A stretch of DNA of 64,000 nucleotides from Platycnemis pennipes (lineage: Eukaryota; Arthropoda; Insecta; Odonata; Platycnemididae), in contig OW121851.1 of the NCBI GenBank assembly GCA_933228895.1, positions 124,481,624-124,545,623 on the forward strand, read 5' to 3'. The stretch's first letter is position 1. Each line of letters starts with the position of its first letter. A program made the position numbers and the translations under genes. Below, one piece after another: positions 46,399-57,930 of this stretch. The notes under the pieces are model-generated. The model made no database searches and was not told the DNA's origin. It saw only the letters and a program-made list of their open reading frames with translations.

Positions 46399-46880
46399 GC
46401 CCGTTTGATGTGGTCCAATTTATTGGCCTATCCATTGGAAATTGGATTGTGTGCCACTTGACACATACCAACTTCCTGCCCAACCCCATGTCTCATCGAC
46501 AATATCTAACCCAATATTGGATTGTAGACCACATTCTACTTTTTGCAGGCCACTCTCGAATCTGCCATATCCTAGTGACCAAAACAACAAAACATATCAA
46601 TGCTGCTTCTTCGGTATTAATTTCTTGGCAGTTTTAAGCTTCCAATTTATTTTTCAGACTCTTGTAATGCTTATAATGATAAAAGATGTTGATATTACCA
46701 TCTTCTCATATTCAATAAGCCAGCATCTCACAATGTCCTTTTTTAATATGATGTGGTACACTCATTGGGAATATATGAGATTTGTTATGACCAATATTGG
46801 TGTCTGTCATGTCGAACTGAATTTTTTACCCAATAATGTGCTACTTTATGGGCCTATAAGTTGGACCGTGTCAAATGGGC
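46399..46880. mobile_element. MITE with GCCC termini in intron 4
   Basis: Imperfect terminal repeats of about 31 bp: GCCCGTTTGATGTGGTCCAA at the left, and GCCCATTTGACACGGTCCAA read from the right end. It is non-coding. The target duplication is not clear (TTAA lies only on the left). Confidence 0.55.
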
Positions 46881-46964
46881 TTTACTGTTGGTGATGGAGA
46901 TTGGAAATTCTTGTATAAATGAGTGAACCCATAGAGTTAAAATGAATGAAACATTTTTTTGTGG

Positions 46965-47180
46965 TCTGGCTAGAGTATTGGCTTCTCATTACCCAGTGAC
47001 CAGGTTTGAATCCTGGCAGTAGAGGAGATTTGTCATTGGTACAGTAGTCCCAACTCGAGTGTTATGTGGAGAGCACCGCATCTGTTGGATGGGACTGTGA
47101 ACCATGGAGCCCTTGGCATTTTTGATTAAGATTAGGCTGTATGCTGGCACCTAGATTGAAAACTTTCATTCATGGTTCAT
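46965..47180 (+). mobile_element. tRNA-derived SINE, second family
   Basis: It has GTGGTCTGGCTAGAGTATTG (A-box-like) and CCAGGTTTGAATCCTGGC (B-box-like), followed by a unique body with TGGAGAGCACCGCATCTG. It is not a functional tRNA because the acceptor stem is missing. Confidence 0.6.
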
Positions 47181-47789
47181 TTTCAACAAAATGAGGCTAT
47201 TGTTTTCGAACTATTTGTAATAGGCTAAGAAAAATGAAGATTTTAAGGCGCTATTTTCTGATACTGGTAAAGAGCTACACTGGTGAAGGAGGATACTAAC
47301 CTGGCATGGGTGCTTACTTGGCATAACACATGATGATTGATGGTGCAGCGAATTGAGCATGAAAAAAATTGAAATTTCTTATTCATTTTCTTCTGTGTGT
47401 ATGTATAATCACCGCTGCAGAACTGTCTCAGCCATACATATTTTCTCGAAGATGAAAGAAAGTTAATAATTAACTTATTAGCTTGGAAAATGAGTGGTTA
47501 CTTCTTCATTCGTGGCATTTGAACTCATTTTATTAATTAAATTAATGTAGTTGCTCTCAGAGGCTAATGTTTCGAATTTATTATTTTGCTAAAAGCTAAA
47601 TATTTTTGTGAATATTTTCAATCTTGGCCAATTCTTATTGGTTTAAAAAAAACATGATTTTTTTGCTGAAACTATGTGTAGTTTACTTTTTATTATTGTT
47701 TTATTTTCCCTTCCATAGCTATTTATATTTATGTTGGTCCTCTTTTTAATGTTATGTACGCATCATGTTGGCATTCTTATGTTTTTCAG

Positions 47790-47906
47790 GAGCAGCTTTT
47801 TCAAAGTGAAATTCAAGATCCCCGCGATACAGTAAAGAGAAATTTAGGGACCTTAGAGAAGAAGATGGAAATGAAAAAGAAAAGGGCAAAATTGGCTAAT
47901 TTGTGA
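47790..47906 (+). CDS. WRN: WRN-like module C exon 5, terminal
   Basis: The 117 nt phase-0 exon follows TTTTTCAG. It encodes EQLFQSEIQDPRDTVKRN and LGTLEKKMEMKKKRAKLANL, then TGA. The KKKRAK cluster is a likely nuclear localisation signal, in keeping with a basic nuclear-targeting C-terminus in WRN proteins. It shares EQ and its downstream DNA with the A and B terminal exons but has a quite different, shorter tail. Confidence 0.75.
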   Translation, partial: EQLFQSEIQDPRDTVKRNLGTLEKKMEMKKKRAKLANL

Positions 47907-48100
47907 TTCCATTTACTTATGTGGTATCATCAAATTAGCTCTGTTAAACATGCTGTTCTGATCATTAATTAATGCATGTGTTCTTAGGAATCAAACTGCA
48001 CAATTCCTGAGTGTAAAACTTGATTCTTTCCAATGAATTCAAGAGGTATATTTTTTTACATTTAAATTGAATGTTGGTGGTTCAAAATGTATTTTGTTAA

Positions 48101-48106
48101 AATAAA
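48101..48106 (+). terminator. candidate poly(A) signal for module C
   Basis: AATAAA lies 195 nt after the stop codon in AT-rich sequence. It is plausible as the 3' end of the WRN-like transcript. Confidence 0.4.
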
Positions 48107-49364
48107 CATTTTTTCAGAAATCACTCATTGTGGGGAATTATATTTTCATTGAATTTTTTAAAACCTGAATAACGTTGTTTAATATGAATTTGGACAAGTT
48201 TTTTCCCATGTACAATATATTTTTTACACTTAATCAACAGGGCCCACAAATGGGTGGTTAAAATCACTCATTTTTATAAAGAGCTTTAATTTTAAAAAAT
48301 CAGAAACATGGGGAAAATATAAGTATTAAACTGATACAATCTTACTGCCAGTAATAAAAAAAACACTATGTTAACAGAACAATGTGTGCTGACTTGTAAT
48401 CTAGTAAAATGAAAAACGAGATTTTAAATCAGCCACCAGATGTCTGGGAAAACCAGCATGACTTGAAATGGGAGGTATTTAAAAATATAACATTAAATTC
48501 AAGCACCATGTAATGAAAGATGCTGATTTTGTGATTATAGGGAATATTTTGCTTATTACACTTACTAGTGTACTATAGGTATATGTTGCTCTATTTTTAA
48601 ATAGTCTAAATGCAAGATATATTGTGCTGTGAGGGTATCTGGTAGCTATTTTCCTATTTTTGTTTGCTTTAATTCCACACCTATCTGGTTTTCTTTTTAT
48701 AAACATTTTCCCCCATGCTATAAATTCTAGGCAGTAAGTACATATACTGAAAAATATACCCTTCAGGCAAAATGTTTACCCGGGCGAGAGAGTATGCCCC
48801 TTCCCCCCCCCACTTGTTAAACCCTGTTGTTTCACATATTCACCAGTTAAACGTAGTAGTAAAAAAAGTCACAAATTAGCTTGTTAACAACAAAGTAAGT
48901 TGTTATAATCCCCAACTAAAAAAAGGTTTTTCTATTCCCACAGCAGCTGCTTGGGCCTGAATAGACCCTGAAAGTGTGGCACCAAAACTAATTTTCCCTG
49001 ATGACAGCCAAAAAGTATGGAACTGAGTACTAAAATCTATGTACCATATAAGACCCATCCTCATTTCATCTGGGAATATCTCTTAGAATGTAAATAAGCA
49101 CGTTATTTTGAATGACAATACACTTGTGCCAATCAGTTTTGTTCAATATCTTGTTAGCACCACCTTCAACATCATAGAAGCTAGCCAACCTACACTTAAC
49201 CCTAGTGCCCATCTGTGTAAAAATGTAATATTAGCAATTACAACTGCAACATTCTTCATGTTAATCACAAAGCGCAAACTTTCGCATGCAAGACCTGGGG
49301 GTGATTTTTGAGCCATAATTTTGGAAAAAAGTGCATCTTATAAATCGTCAAATATGGTAGATAC
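48107..49364. other. intergenic, no gene recognised
   Basis: AT-rich sequence with short frames (48479-48706, minus; 49108-49311, plus) that show no family resemblance. Confidence 0.4.
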
Positions 49365-50376
49365 ATCCCCTGCTGCACAGAATGGTTCACACTGGTTGCA
49401 GGAACGTTCAGAATGGTTCTGCAATGTTTTTGCAATGCATTTTTCTTAATATATCAAATTATGAATAAATTGATTAGTGTCATATTAAAAGCTTTTATTA
49501 TCATAGAAATTAACTTATATTTATTTAATTAAATATTTTCATTAATTGCAAATTGATTGCAAAAGTAATGCTTTTGCAACCAAATTTCCTGAATTGCAAT
49601 GCTTTTGAAACGCATTTGCAATATATCGTCAACAATATGTTGCAAAAACATTCTGAATGGTTCTGCAATGGTTTTGCAATGTATTAGTCTACACATATCA
49701 ATTGACAGCTTAATTATTTTTTATCAGTATCAAATATTTCTCATGACATAAAATATACGTTAGTTAATCTAATTGTAATTTTTTATTCATTGTACTTTCA
49801 TAATTAATACATGCCTAAATCAATATGATCGTAAGAACTATGTATTTGAATCGTGAAAATTTGCGCCATGTGACCATGTGACTGCTTGAGACCAGCCAAA
49901 GGACAGTTGCATCACAGAATGTTACCAAAGAAAATACGACAATAACCATCGTTTGAGCGGCAGTCACAAGGTATGAATACAGTAATTTATAATTACAATT
50001 AATTTATATTCACACCTCAGTGTTTCTCTTGCAAATTATTTGGGGACGAATGTATTTTGTTTAATGTAGTTAAACATCGGAACATATAATGAAATGTTTT
50101 GTGTGTAAAAGAAATATTTTGCAAACCTGTATCGTTATTAACTGTATTAACAACACTGCTCCCTTATATCGCTCAAACTTCAATGATAACTGTTGTAATT
50201 CTGTCTGGACCGTATTTTAATCTTCATCTTCTCATCATTAGGTCATTGTTTGATGATTGTTAGAGAGAGAGAGAAGATAATGTATCCCGCTCATTGAAAC
50301 TCGTTGGTCTTTACAATCAGAAGTGTTGCTGCTGCATTTGGTGCATTCTAATCAATAGGTAATTCCCATTGACAAA

Positions 50377-50509
50377 ATGGAGAGATGCCCTGTTACAAAG
50401 AGACCTTCCTCCGAGAGACAGAGGCACAATACCTCCAGTGAGGACCCAGAAGACAGTGTTTCTGACGAAAGCACCTTTGAAGGGCTAGGGCCAATGCCAA
50501 GATCAGAAT
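50377..50509 (+). CDS. element-borne gene, candidate exon 1
   Basis: It opens at ATG 50377 and ends at a good donor, GAAT|GTAAGT, phase 1. It encodes MERCPVTKRPSSERQRHNTS and an acidic serine stretch, SSEDPEDSVSDES. It is low complexity with no domain. The next candidate exon (50599 or 50609 to about 50766) has good acceptors, but no junction I tried gives a wholly convincing frame into the DUF4806 exons. Confidence 0.4.
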
Positions 50510-51032
50510 GTAAGTTTCTCAACACCAAAGTATGCAGACTCAGTTATATTAACCAGGCTACATTGTGTTGCTTGTAAATTTTTTATGGTATATTGCAGCA
50601 GCATTCAGGGAAGAATGTGGAGGGAGCATCCAAAACACTTCTCACAGAGAGAAATCTTTTCATAACAATGGGGGTCCTGAGAAAGCTTGCAGGAATGGAC
50701 AAGACCAGTCACCGAACAGTCAAAAAGGAGAATCATCGAGACTGCCAAGGAGAAGCCATGGCATGTATAGAGTAGTAGTAAAAATTTAGAATACAAATCA
50801 TAAATATAATCGTCATATTTGGAATACCTAATTTATCTTGACTGATGACACTCAATATTTATTTATAAAGGTGATGGAATGTTCCTTGTTAAGTCGTCCG
50901 CTGAGCTAAGCAGTAAGTATATGTGAAGAAGAAAGCACCAACTGCTGTGTCATTTGGCTTGCATGATACTCTGTTACAAATTGTATACATGTTATAATTC
51001 ATCCTCTAGTAAAATGTCTCTCATTTTTATAG

Positions 51033-51247
51033 GAACCTTGGAATATCTTGTTAGGATGATTGTAGAACTGCAAGACGACGTTAAATTACTTTCTAAAAAA
51101 ATAAACAAAATCTGTGGAGGAAACCAAGAGGATATAACCCATAATCCAGACCTTGATGATATATTGCAATTTTTTCCCCTCAAGTCTCATGAGGACTTCG
51201 AAAACTGCGAAAGAAAACTCAATTCTCCAACGCTCAGACAGATGATG
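51033..51247 (+). CDS. DUF4806-like protein, exon a
   Basis: The 215 nt exon runs from TTTTTATAG to ATGATG|GTATGA, phase 1 in and phase 0 out. It encodes a coiled-coil-like helix (GTLEYLVRMIVELQDDVKLL) followed by ILQFFPLKSHEDFENCERKL. The latter is the typical opening of DUF4806 (PL-S-x-EE/DF-xx-E-xxL). A start at ATG 51014 just upstream is also possible. DUF4806 proteins are common in insects and cnidarians and their function is unknown. Here the gene sits inside a repeat-bounded element. Confidence 0.6.
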
Positions 51248-51603
51248 GTATGAACTACAACCCATGTTACGAGCTCGTATGATTAACCCTAAGATATTAT
51301 ATTTCTTTAAATGCCCATGCCATTCTTTCAATCCTATCATATTCTTTCACCAAGTATGCTAGTTCCTCCCATTTGGGATGCTGGTAGAATTTTATTTTTA
51401 AACTGGTTTTAATGTGTACAAAAAGGGCACTTAACTTGAATTACTAGCATGGCCATGTAAGGTGACTTAAGTAAAGATTTCTCAAGGGAATAATTTTTCA
51501 TTAATATTGAAAAGCTTGTCAATGGGTAGAATTATTACACTTAAAATATAATAGTTTCTTCTGACATTCTGTCGAATGACTGAATTGCTTTTCTTTAATT
51601 CAG

Positions 51604-51763
51604 ATGGTGCACCTGAGTCAATATAGCCACTCCACAATACAAGGAAGCATTAAATTCATACTAAAAAAAACCTTAGACCCTGATTTTGCAAGAACTTTAA
51701 ATTGGGCAGGAAGAGGACTTAAGAGAGGCATCCGAAACACCTACTTCCAAGAGGTAGTAGGTG
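51604..51763 (+). CDS. DUF4806-like protein, exon b
   Basis: The phase-0 exon encodes MVHLSQYSHSTIQGSIKFIL and DPDFARTLNWAGRGLKRGIR, then the YFQEVVGG segment. It ends phase 1 at G|GTGTGT. The NWAGRGLKRG block corresponds to the family's conserved G-x-G-KK-F-like turn (N-W-x-G-x-G-x-K). All residues are contiguous without stops. Confidence 0.6.
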
Positions 51764-51999
51764 GTGTGTATGATACGGATATAAAGAACAGAAAAAATTC
51801 CTTTACAGGTGTTATTGCTATACAAACAAAGTGATAAGCTGTGAAAGTTACTAAATTTTTATCTACTTCTCAATTACAAATACTACCTCATAAAATAAAA
51901 TATCATGTAACTTCAACCACATTTTAATTCCACATGTCACATACATTACATGAACATATCAAAACCCAGGTTGTAAAATATTTCAATTGAAATGTTCAA

Positions 52000-52150
52000 T
52001 ATAAAAGATAAAACTGTTCTTTTCCACAAATATATTTAAAGACAAACCAACCCGTTTCTCTGTAATCTTGAGAATGGCCTGAGAAGGCCGAAACCGGTTG
52101 GTTTGTCTTTAAATATATTTGTGGAAAAGAACAAAGTTTTATCTTTTATA
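52000..52150. repeat. foldback element in the DUF4806-gene intron
   Basis: Near-perfect arms of about 50 bp: TATAAAAGATAAAAC...CAAACCAACC, paired with GGTTGGTTTG...TTTTATCTTTTATA. The centre has GAGAATGGCC-TGAGAA-GGCCGAAACCGG, a short stem followed by CGAAACC, which resembles the hammerhead-like core of the other foldbacks. Confidence 0.7.
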
Positions 52151-52294
52151 ATGAATAACTTCCACAAAGTAAACTCTCCAACCATTTCTTTTATGAAATG
52201 TTCAAAGTGACAGACTTTCTTTTTACAATGATAATATATCAAGTTTGAATACAGAAACAGTATTGTTCATGAATGCTTATTTCATTGTTTTCAG

Positions 52295-52437
52295 GTGCAG
52301 TGAGGAAGAATCCAATCTTAAAAGATGCACCCATAGACAAAATTGAGAAGGAGATCAAGAAATGGCTTGTTTTTTCATTCAGGTTAGCCTCATCATTTAG
52401 GAAGGCAGAGAGAAAGGATGTTCCAAGGAATGAGTAA
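52295..52437 (+). CDS. DUF4806-like protein, exon c, terminal
   Basis: It follows TTTTCAG and joins phase 1 to give GGAVRKNPILKDAPIDKIEK, then EIKKWLVFSFRLASSFRKAE and a stop at 52435-52437. The AVR after the domain fits the usual end of DUF4806 (xxAVxxN). The tail is basic and amphipathic. Intron b-c contains a 150 bp foldback (52000-52150). Confidence 0.55.
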
Positions 52438-53250
52438 TTGCCTGAATAATTATAATTTGATTGCTTTCTTTTAATGCTTAGAGAGTTCACAAGCATTTGA
52501 TGAACATTGATGTCTTTTTCTTGAACATTCATGTCTTTTTTTCAAACTTAATCGTAGGAGGCAACCTATTCAATATCACTTGCCCCATGCATTTAGGTTC
52601 ATGAGAAATTTTATAGTTGATAGTTATCCTTTTTGTACTTTTGATGATGATTTGACCTTAAATAATACATGCATATGACATGTATGTAATTTGAAAATAA
52701 ATATTTTGTTCCAAATATATCTCATGTTTATTTTCCAATATAAAGGCTATATGTGCGACTTGTAAAATTCCAGAATCAACCAATAATTTATTGGGAATTA
52801 ATGTTACATAGTATATATTTGAAATTTTTTAATAGCAACAATTGAAAGAGCATTTTTTTTTCAATGAATATGCCAATTAGTCATCAGACCAAATATGGAA
52901 TATGCATGGAGTGATTTAATGTAGTTTTGCAATCATTAATTGAATGTTTCAAAATTATTGCAGGAGCATTCATCGAATGCTTCAAAATGATTGCAGGAAC
53001 ATTCATTTAAAGGTTGCAGGAACATTCATTGAACGCTTCGGAATGGTTGCAGGAGCATTCATTGAATGCTTCAGAATGGTTGCAGGAACATTCATTTAAC
53101 GTTCATTTTGAACGTTATAATAACATATCAAGTTGTGACATTTTTAACGTTCAGGGAACCATTATTTGAACGTTATTGCAATGTTCCTGCGATGGATTGA
53201 TGAACATTATCTTAACATTGCAGAAACGTTTTTGTGCAGCAGGGGATAGT

Positions 53251-53690
53251 ATCCCCTGCTGCATAGAAATGTTTCTGCAATGTTAAAATAACGTTCATCA
53301 ATCCATTGCGGGAACGTTGCAGTTATGTTCAAATAATGGTGCCAGGAATGTTCAAAATGTCACTACTTGATGTGTTTCTACAACGCTCAAAATGAACATT
53401 AAGTGAACGTTCCTGCAACCATTCTGAAGTGTTCAATGAATGTTCCTGCAACCATTCTGATACATTCAATGAACATTACTGCAACCATTCTGAGATGTTC
53501 TTCAGCCATTTTTAAAGTATACCATGAATGCTCCCTTAACCATTATTTCATTTCCAGTGAATGTCCCCAAAATAATTTACAAGTGTTCAAAATTGCTCTT
53601 GCATCTCAATGGCTCATTCTTGAATGATCAAATATTGCAATTTCTCTGTATTCATTTTGCTCTTTCAATGCTATTGGATCAATCAGTGTT
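53251..53690 (-). mobile_element. inverted, truncated second copy of the DUF4806 element end
   Basis: It starts ATCCCCTGCTGCATAGAAAT only 3 bp after the right end of the first copy, and mirrors it for roughly 430 bp. The same GTTCATCAATCCAT block and 30-odd bp GGTTGCAGGAACATTCA-type units appear in reverse. The two ends form a large imperfect palindrome centred near 53249. Confidence 0.75.
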
Positions 53691-54460
53691 TACTGCATAT
53701 GGCAATCAAATTTTGAAGAGGACATATACCTATTTGCTCTGAAAACACAGAACTGTATAGTCATTAAAAACCATTAGCATTAAGTTCTAACCTTTATTTC
53801 ATTAATGTAATTCCCTTGGTATCTACCTAAATATAAAATACACTTACTGGCATGCAAATAAACATAGTCAAAAAATTTATATTTTCAAGGCTCAATTATC
53901 GAACTTTCAGTTGGTTACAGTAGTAGCATCCCTACCCTTCTTGTGGACTGCATTCATCTATCGGCTCCATGCCATTTCTCTTTTCATGTTGGCATATTTC
54001 TTACTCTGAATAATATCGATTATACCTTTTCTATTTATTTCCCACTGTCACTTGCCCATAATTTTACCTTGCAAAGCAACCTACACCGTTCCATTGCCCC
54101 TAAATGCCTGTTCCATCCACCGACTCTGCCTTCTACTGTATGACAATGATCTTCTCACCTCCTCACCAACCATTTTCTGTGATTCTTCATTGGTCTGCCT
54201 TTTCATCAATCATACTTTCACCACTCTCCTCCACAATCATACTTCCGTGGTTTCTAATATTTTTTTCATCCTCTTTCCTTAGTGTTCAGTTCTCAGATCC
54301 ATACAGATGCTCCATATCAAGCTAACTAATCTTACGTTTACACTCTTGTTCATGCTCCTTGTCATAAGGCCTCTTCTGTTGGTGAATCCATGCATAGCCA
54401 AAGCAAAGTATTCCCCTAATACATATCATTATTGCTATGCACTCTTTCACCCAATATGCT
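53691..54460. other. intergenic, no gene recognised
   Basis: CT-rich sequence with overlapping hydrophobic frames (53943-54325). These frames arise from biased base composition. No motif or splice support. Confidence 0.4.
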
Positions 54461-54471
54461 ACCCACATAAC

Positions 54472-54639
54472 AAAAGTGTTCTACTTGTTGGTCTCGGACT
54501 GAAATACTATGTTTGCCTTCTTTTTCCTTGAGAATCTCATGTTATTTTTCCTTTTATTTAGTCTTCATTCCAAAGCTAAGACTGGACCTGGAAAATATCA
54601 ATCCTTTGGCTATTCTGCTTCCTAATGCTTGGTAATCTG
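54472..54639 (+). repeat. direct repeat, left copy
   Basis: Matches 58311-58476 with few differences (both contain TTCTTTTTCCTTGAGAATCT and GACTGGACCTGGAAAATATC). The two flank the nested foldback/Tigger block. A 22 bp unit starting ACCCACATAACAAAAG also recurs at 54461 and 54640. Confidence 0.8.
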
Positions 54640-54777
54640 ACCCACATAACAAAAGTGTTCTAATTAACAGGAAAGAAGAAAAACTTTGCTAGTTCCACAA
54701 ATATTTATTCACATGCGACCGGTTTCGATACAGTGTATCATCTTTTGGCAGTGATGACAAAATTTACGTACAATATA

Positions 54778-57700
54778 CAGTAGAATCTCGATTTTACATA
54801 ACTTGATTTTACGTAAAATTTGATTTTACAAAAGTGAATGAGCGGTCCCGGCCGACTCCTGTAGTATTCTTATGGAAGCATTATTTGATTTTATGTAAAT
54901 TTGATGTAACGATTTTACATAATGCTATTTTGGTCCCCAGTGGAGATATCAATTTGATTTTACAAAATGAAACAACAGAACTTAAAGAAACTTAAACAAA
55001 ATCTGGCAGATTCTTGCCCATCTTTAAAGGAAATCTTCAATATCATGCCGTACTACTGTGAAATTCAACTGTGACGATAATCAATCATCAATACATTGCA
55101 TTTTAATGGTATATATATTATTATTTTATTTTTCCATCTTTCAGCACGAAAAGTTATGGGTTCAAGGTGTTTACTTGTTTACGCTATGATAATTGCACCA
55201 GAATCCCGGTATGCTCGCACAAAGCTGCTTTATGACCTTGAGATAGCAACCCTGTCAGCTGTTCTGAGTGATGAGATGAAGCTTGCTTTGGGGTCGCCTA
55301 AGCACACGTGTCTTGACACTTGCATACGTTGTTAAGCAGAATAATGTATGGACAGCGTTTGTCCTCAACTGATGCCAACAACCAAGGCAATTGGGAAGAT
55401 ATGTAACATTGTAGTATTACATAAAACATCACAACTGATGGCATCAGATGGCTAAAACTTGCTTAAATGCTTGGCAACAAATTTTTCCAGTATGAACATG
55501 TTCACTCACTACCTTCCCCATGTCTAGGTAGATAGGTCTGTTTAGGTTGTGTTGTCTGTACTTTTCCAATCTAGAGCTTTAAGCGGAATGCGATACACCG
55601 TTTGGGTTAGCCAAGATTTTAAATAAATTGAATTGAAGAACCAAGGAATATGAAAATGATAGCAAACACAATGCAATTCAAGACAAAGAAATTATGGTTT
55701 TTAATAAATGATAATTACAACTGATGTTATCCTAGATGCTACCTGTGCTGTTTTTAAGTGCCCTTTCGTTCCGGAGCCTTGCAATGAAAAATGCTTCCCT
55801 TGTCATTAGATTAGATTAGATTGTTGCTGTGGTGGAGTTCCTCCAAGGAGGCCCTGAGGCACTTAGACCTCTCTCCCTTGTCATTAGTACCTTGAGCATA
55901 TCCTTGTATTCCTCCATACAGAACTCACTCTTGAAAGGAATTGCACATATATACTTCTCGTCTATTTTGTATCACAAGTCAGGGAACCCTTTCCTCAATC
56001 ATTGGGCAGAGGTGATAACGACCCTCTTCTCAGTATCATCCCCACTCAACCGACTATTAGTTTACTCATTTACTAAAAATATTTGCCGCCTACTATGAAA
56101 ATACAGGCCCAGCAGTTTGTACCGAATGTTTCGTTCTGCAGTTATTAATTTTAAAAGGAACTTTACGGTTATTATTAACAAACTTCTTGTAAAATGAACA
56201 CTCGACAATTTAGTTTAGAATAAAGTTCCGTTTAAAATGTGGAAATGAACAGAAAAAAACTAAATAAATGTAACTCTGAGCTTATATTTTCACAGCATGC
56301 TACAAATATCGTAATACTTATTGTTATATATCCACCGAGTATGTAAACAAATGCTTGACCACGGAGACACAGTAAAGGAATCTACCATGCTAACACGAAA
56401 GATTGGAGATTACCCCAGCCCGCAGGCCACGGAAGGGTCAAGCGAAGAGTGGGGTGGGGAACGATAAAGTTGTCATTTTTAGGGTCGATCCCTCAGTCGG
56501 GTCTACATAATTGGCGCATCTAAATCGGTTTTCTGCAAAAGACCCCCCTCACCCAAGAAGAGTTCATCTCTTGTTCCGGTCACGACGAAATTCATCTGGG
56601 CGTGACTCATTCAGCGAGAAAGAGAAGAGGGAAACGCGAGAAGATCACTCCATCTTATCTGTAATTGTCTACCCCCGCCTAGCTTCCCTTCGACCCAGGT
56701 GGCCTCCACTAGTGGGGGAGGAGTTGAGCCACCTTTTAGGGGCTTCCACAGCCAACACTTTTTTTGTTTCCTTGCATCTCGCTTAGTAGCAGAGCCATGT
56801 TGACATGCCCATGGACATGCCAATAGTACCCTTGCATGGAAAAATCTACCTTATGCCTCAATTGAAAAATTTACGTGAGCACAGTTAAGTTTGCTGCGAA
56901 ACGGCGGAATACGAAATTTTACTGTTCATAATGTTGCTTGGATTTATTAGTTTTCCCTTCTCACAGACGAAATTTAATATGAGAATAATGAATCTTCCTC
57001 ATCAAAACGGATAAACTGACAGCTTTCTAACAAGTGCGAAAAAGTGTTACAAGTTTACGACATTTCTATGCATTGGTGCGACGCGTAGGGATTTTGCGGA
57101 TAGATTTTAGTGGGCTCTCATGATTTTTCAGAAACACACTTGATATTTAAATGAAGTACTGAGTGACGATGAAGAAGATGAAAGTGATGAGGTCATCCCT
57201 GAACCCAAAAAAGAAGACATCCTCCAGGCATTAAATACCTTGCATCATTTCTCATTACTTCACAAAGTTGATGATTTTAAAGATAATTTAAGAGAAATTG
57301 AAAAAGTAATCCACTCAAAAATGGAATGGTTAAAAGTGCAAAAAAACATCACAAAATATTTTAAAAAGGCATAATTCTATGAATGAAATTTTACTTTAAG
57401 AGGGGTTTTTCTTCATTTTCATTTTGCCCAGGCGGTTTATTTGTTTGCTATGCAATGCTATTTAACTTTCATTGAGTGATGTACTTTTCTATTTAATTAT
57501 CTTGGATAAATTTTTTAAACCGCCTTAATTTCAAATGTTATTTCTCAGTTCAATTCATACTCTTCCACAGGAATGGTTTTCTAATTATGTACACACTTAA
57601 TTGCTACATGTTTAAATGCTAAATCTGTACTTTTGCCTAAGCAGCCGAAAAGCTATGATTCTGTTCAGAAATTCTATTTCACGTTTTGATTTAAAATATA

Positions 57701-57930
57701 ATTATCTCTCCACCATAATAAAAAAATTTTTTTAATTTATAGAGTTTAATATGTATGTAATAATGATCTCTTTGTAGTGAAAATAGTTTCAATGTCATTG
57801 TGTTCTCATACGTCGTGAAATCTTTGCATATTTTTCAAAATCCGCTAATATCTTGATTTTACGTAATTTGATTTTACATAACACCCCAGTTTTGGGTCCC
57901 AAGGTGTTACGTAAAATCAAGACTCTACTG
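54778..57930 (+). mobile_element. Tigger-like DNA transposon, degraded
   Basis: It is flanked by TA (54776-54777 and 57931-57932). The termini are CAGTAGAATCTCGATTTTAC at the left and GTAAAATCAAGACTCTACTG at the right, with a repeated TTGATTTTACGTAA motif inside each. It is 3153 bp. The only recognisable coding piece is the transposase C-terminus at 57144-57374. Other frames (55096-55335, 55829-56098, 56511-56786) resemble nothing I know. Confidence 0.8.
57144..57374 (+). pseudogene. Tigger transposase C-terminal remnant
   Basis: A 76-residue open stretch ends in TAA. It has an acidic LSDDEEDESDEVIPEPKKED run, then ILQALNTLHHFSLLHKVDDF and a final WLKVQKNITKYFKKA. This is the usual C-terminus of Tigger/jerky-type transposases (acidic linker, ALxxLxxF helix, Q/KxxIxxYF end). 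The catalytic core is not found upstream in frame. Confidence 0.65.

Larger units (their letters stand above)
49365..53247 (+). mobile_element. DNA element carrying a DUF4806-like gene
   Basis: Both ends share ATCCCCTGCTGCACA (49365-49379) and its complement (53233-53247). Subterminal regions are rich in GAATGGTT and GCAATG/GCAGGAAC motifs (left 49383-49682, right 52960-53100). Between them is one multi-exon gene on the plus strand. No DDE or other transposase motif is evident, so the superfamily and autonomy are unresolved. Immediately right is an inverted partial copy of the right end (53251-53690). Target duplication is unclear. Confidence 0.65.

Noticed and set aside
49108..49311. 67-codon frame before the DUF4806 element
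   Set aside because: No domain, no splice context and AT-rich flanks.
53943..54531. Several overlapping hydrophobic plus-strand frames
   Set aside because: CT-rich composition keeps all frames open. There is no motif, conserved start or splice signal.
55807..55825. TTAGATTAGATTAGATT run as an interstitial telomere repeat
   Set aside because: The unit is not the insect TTAGG repeat and only about three units are present.
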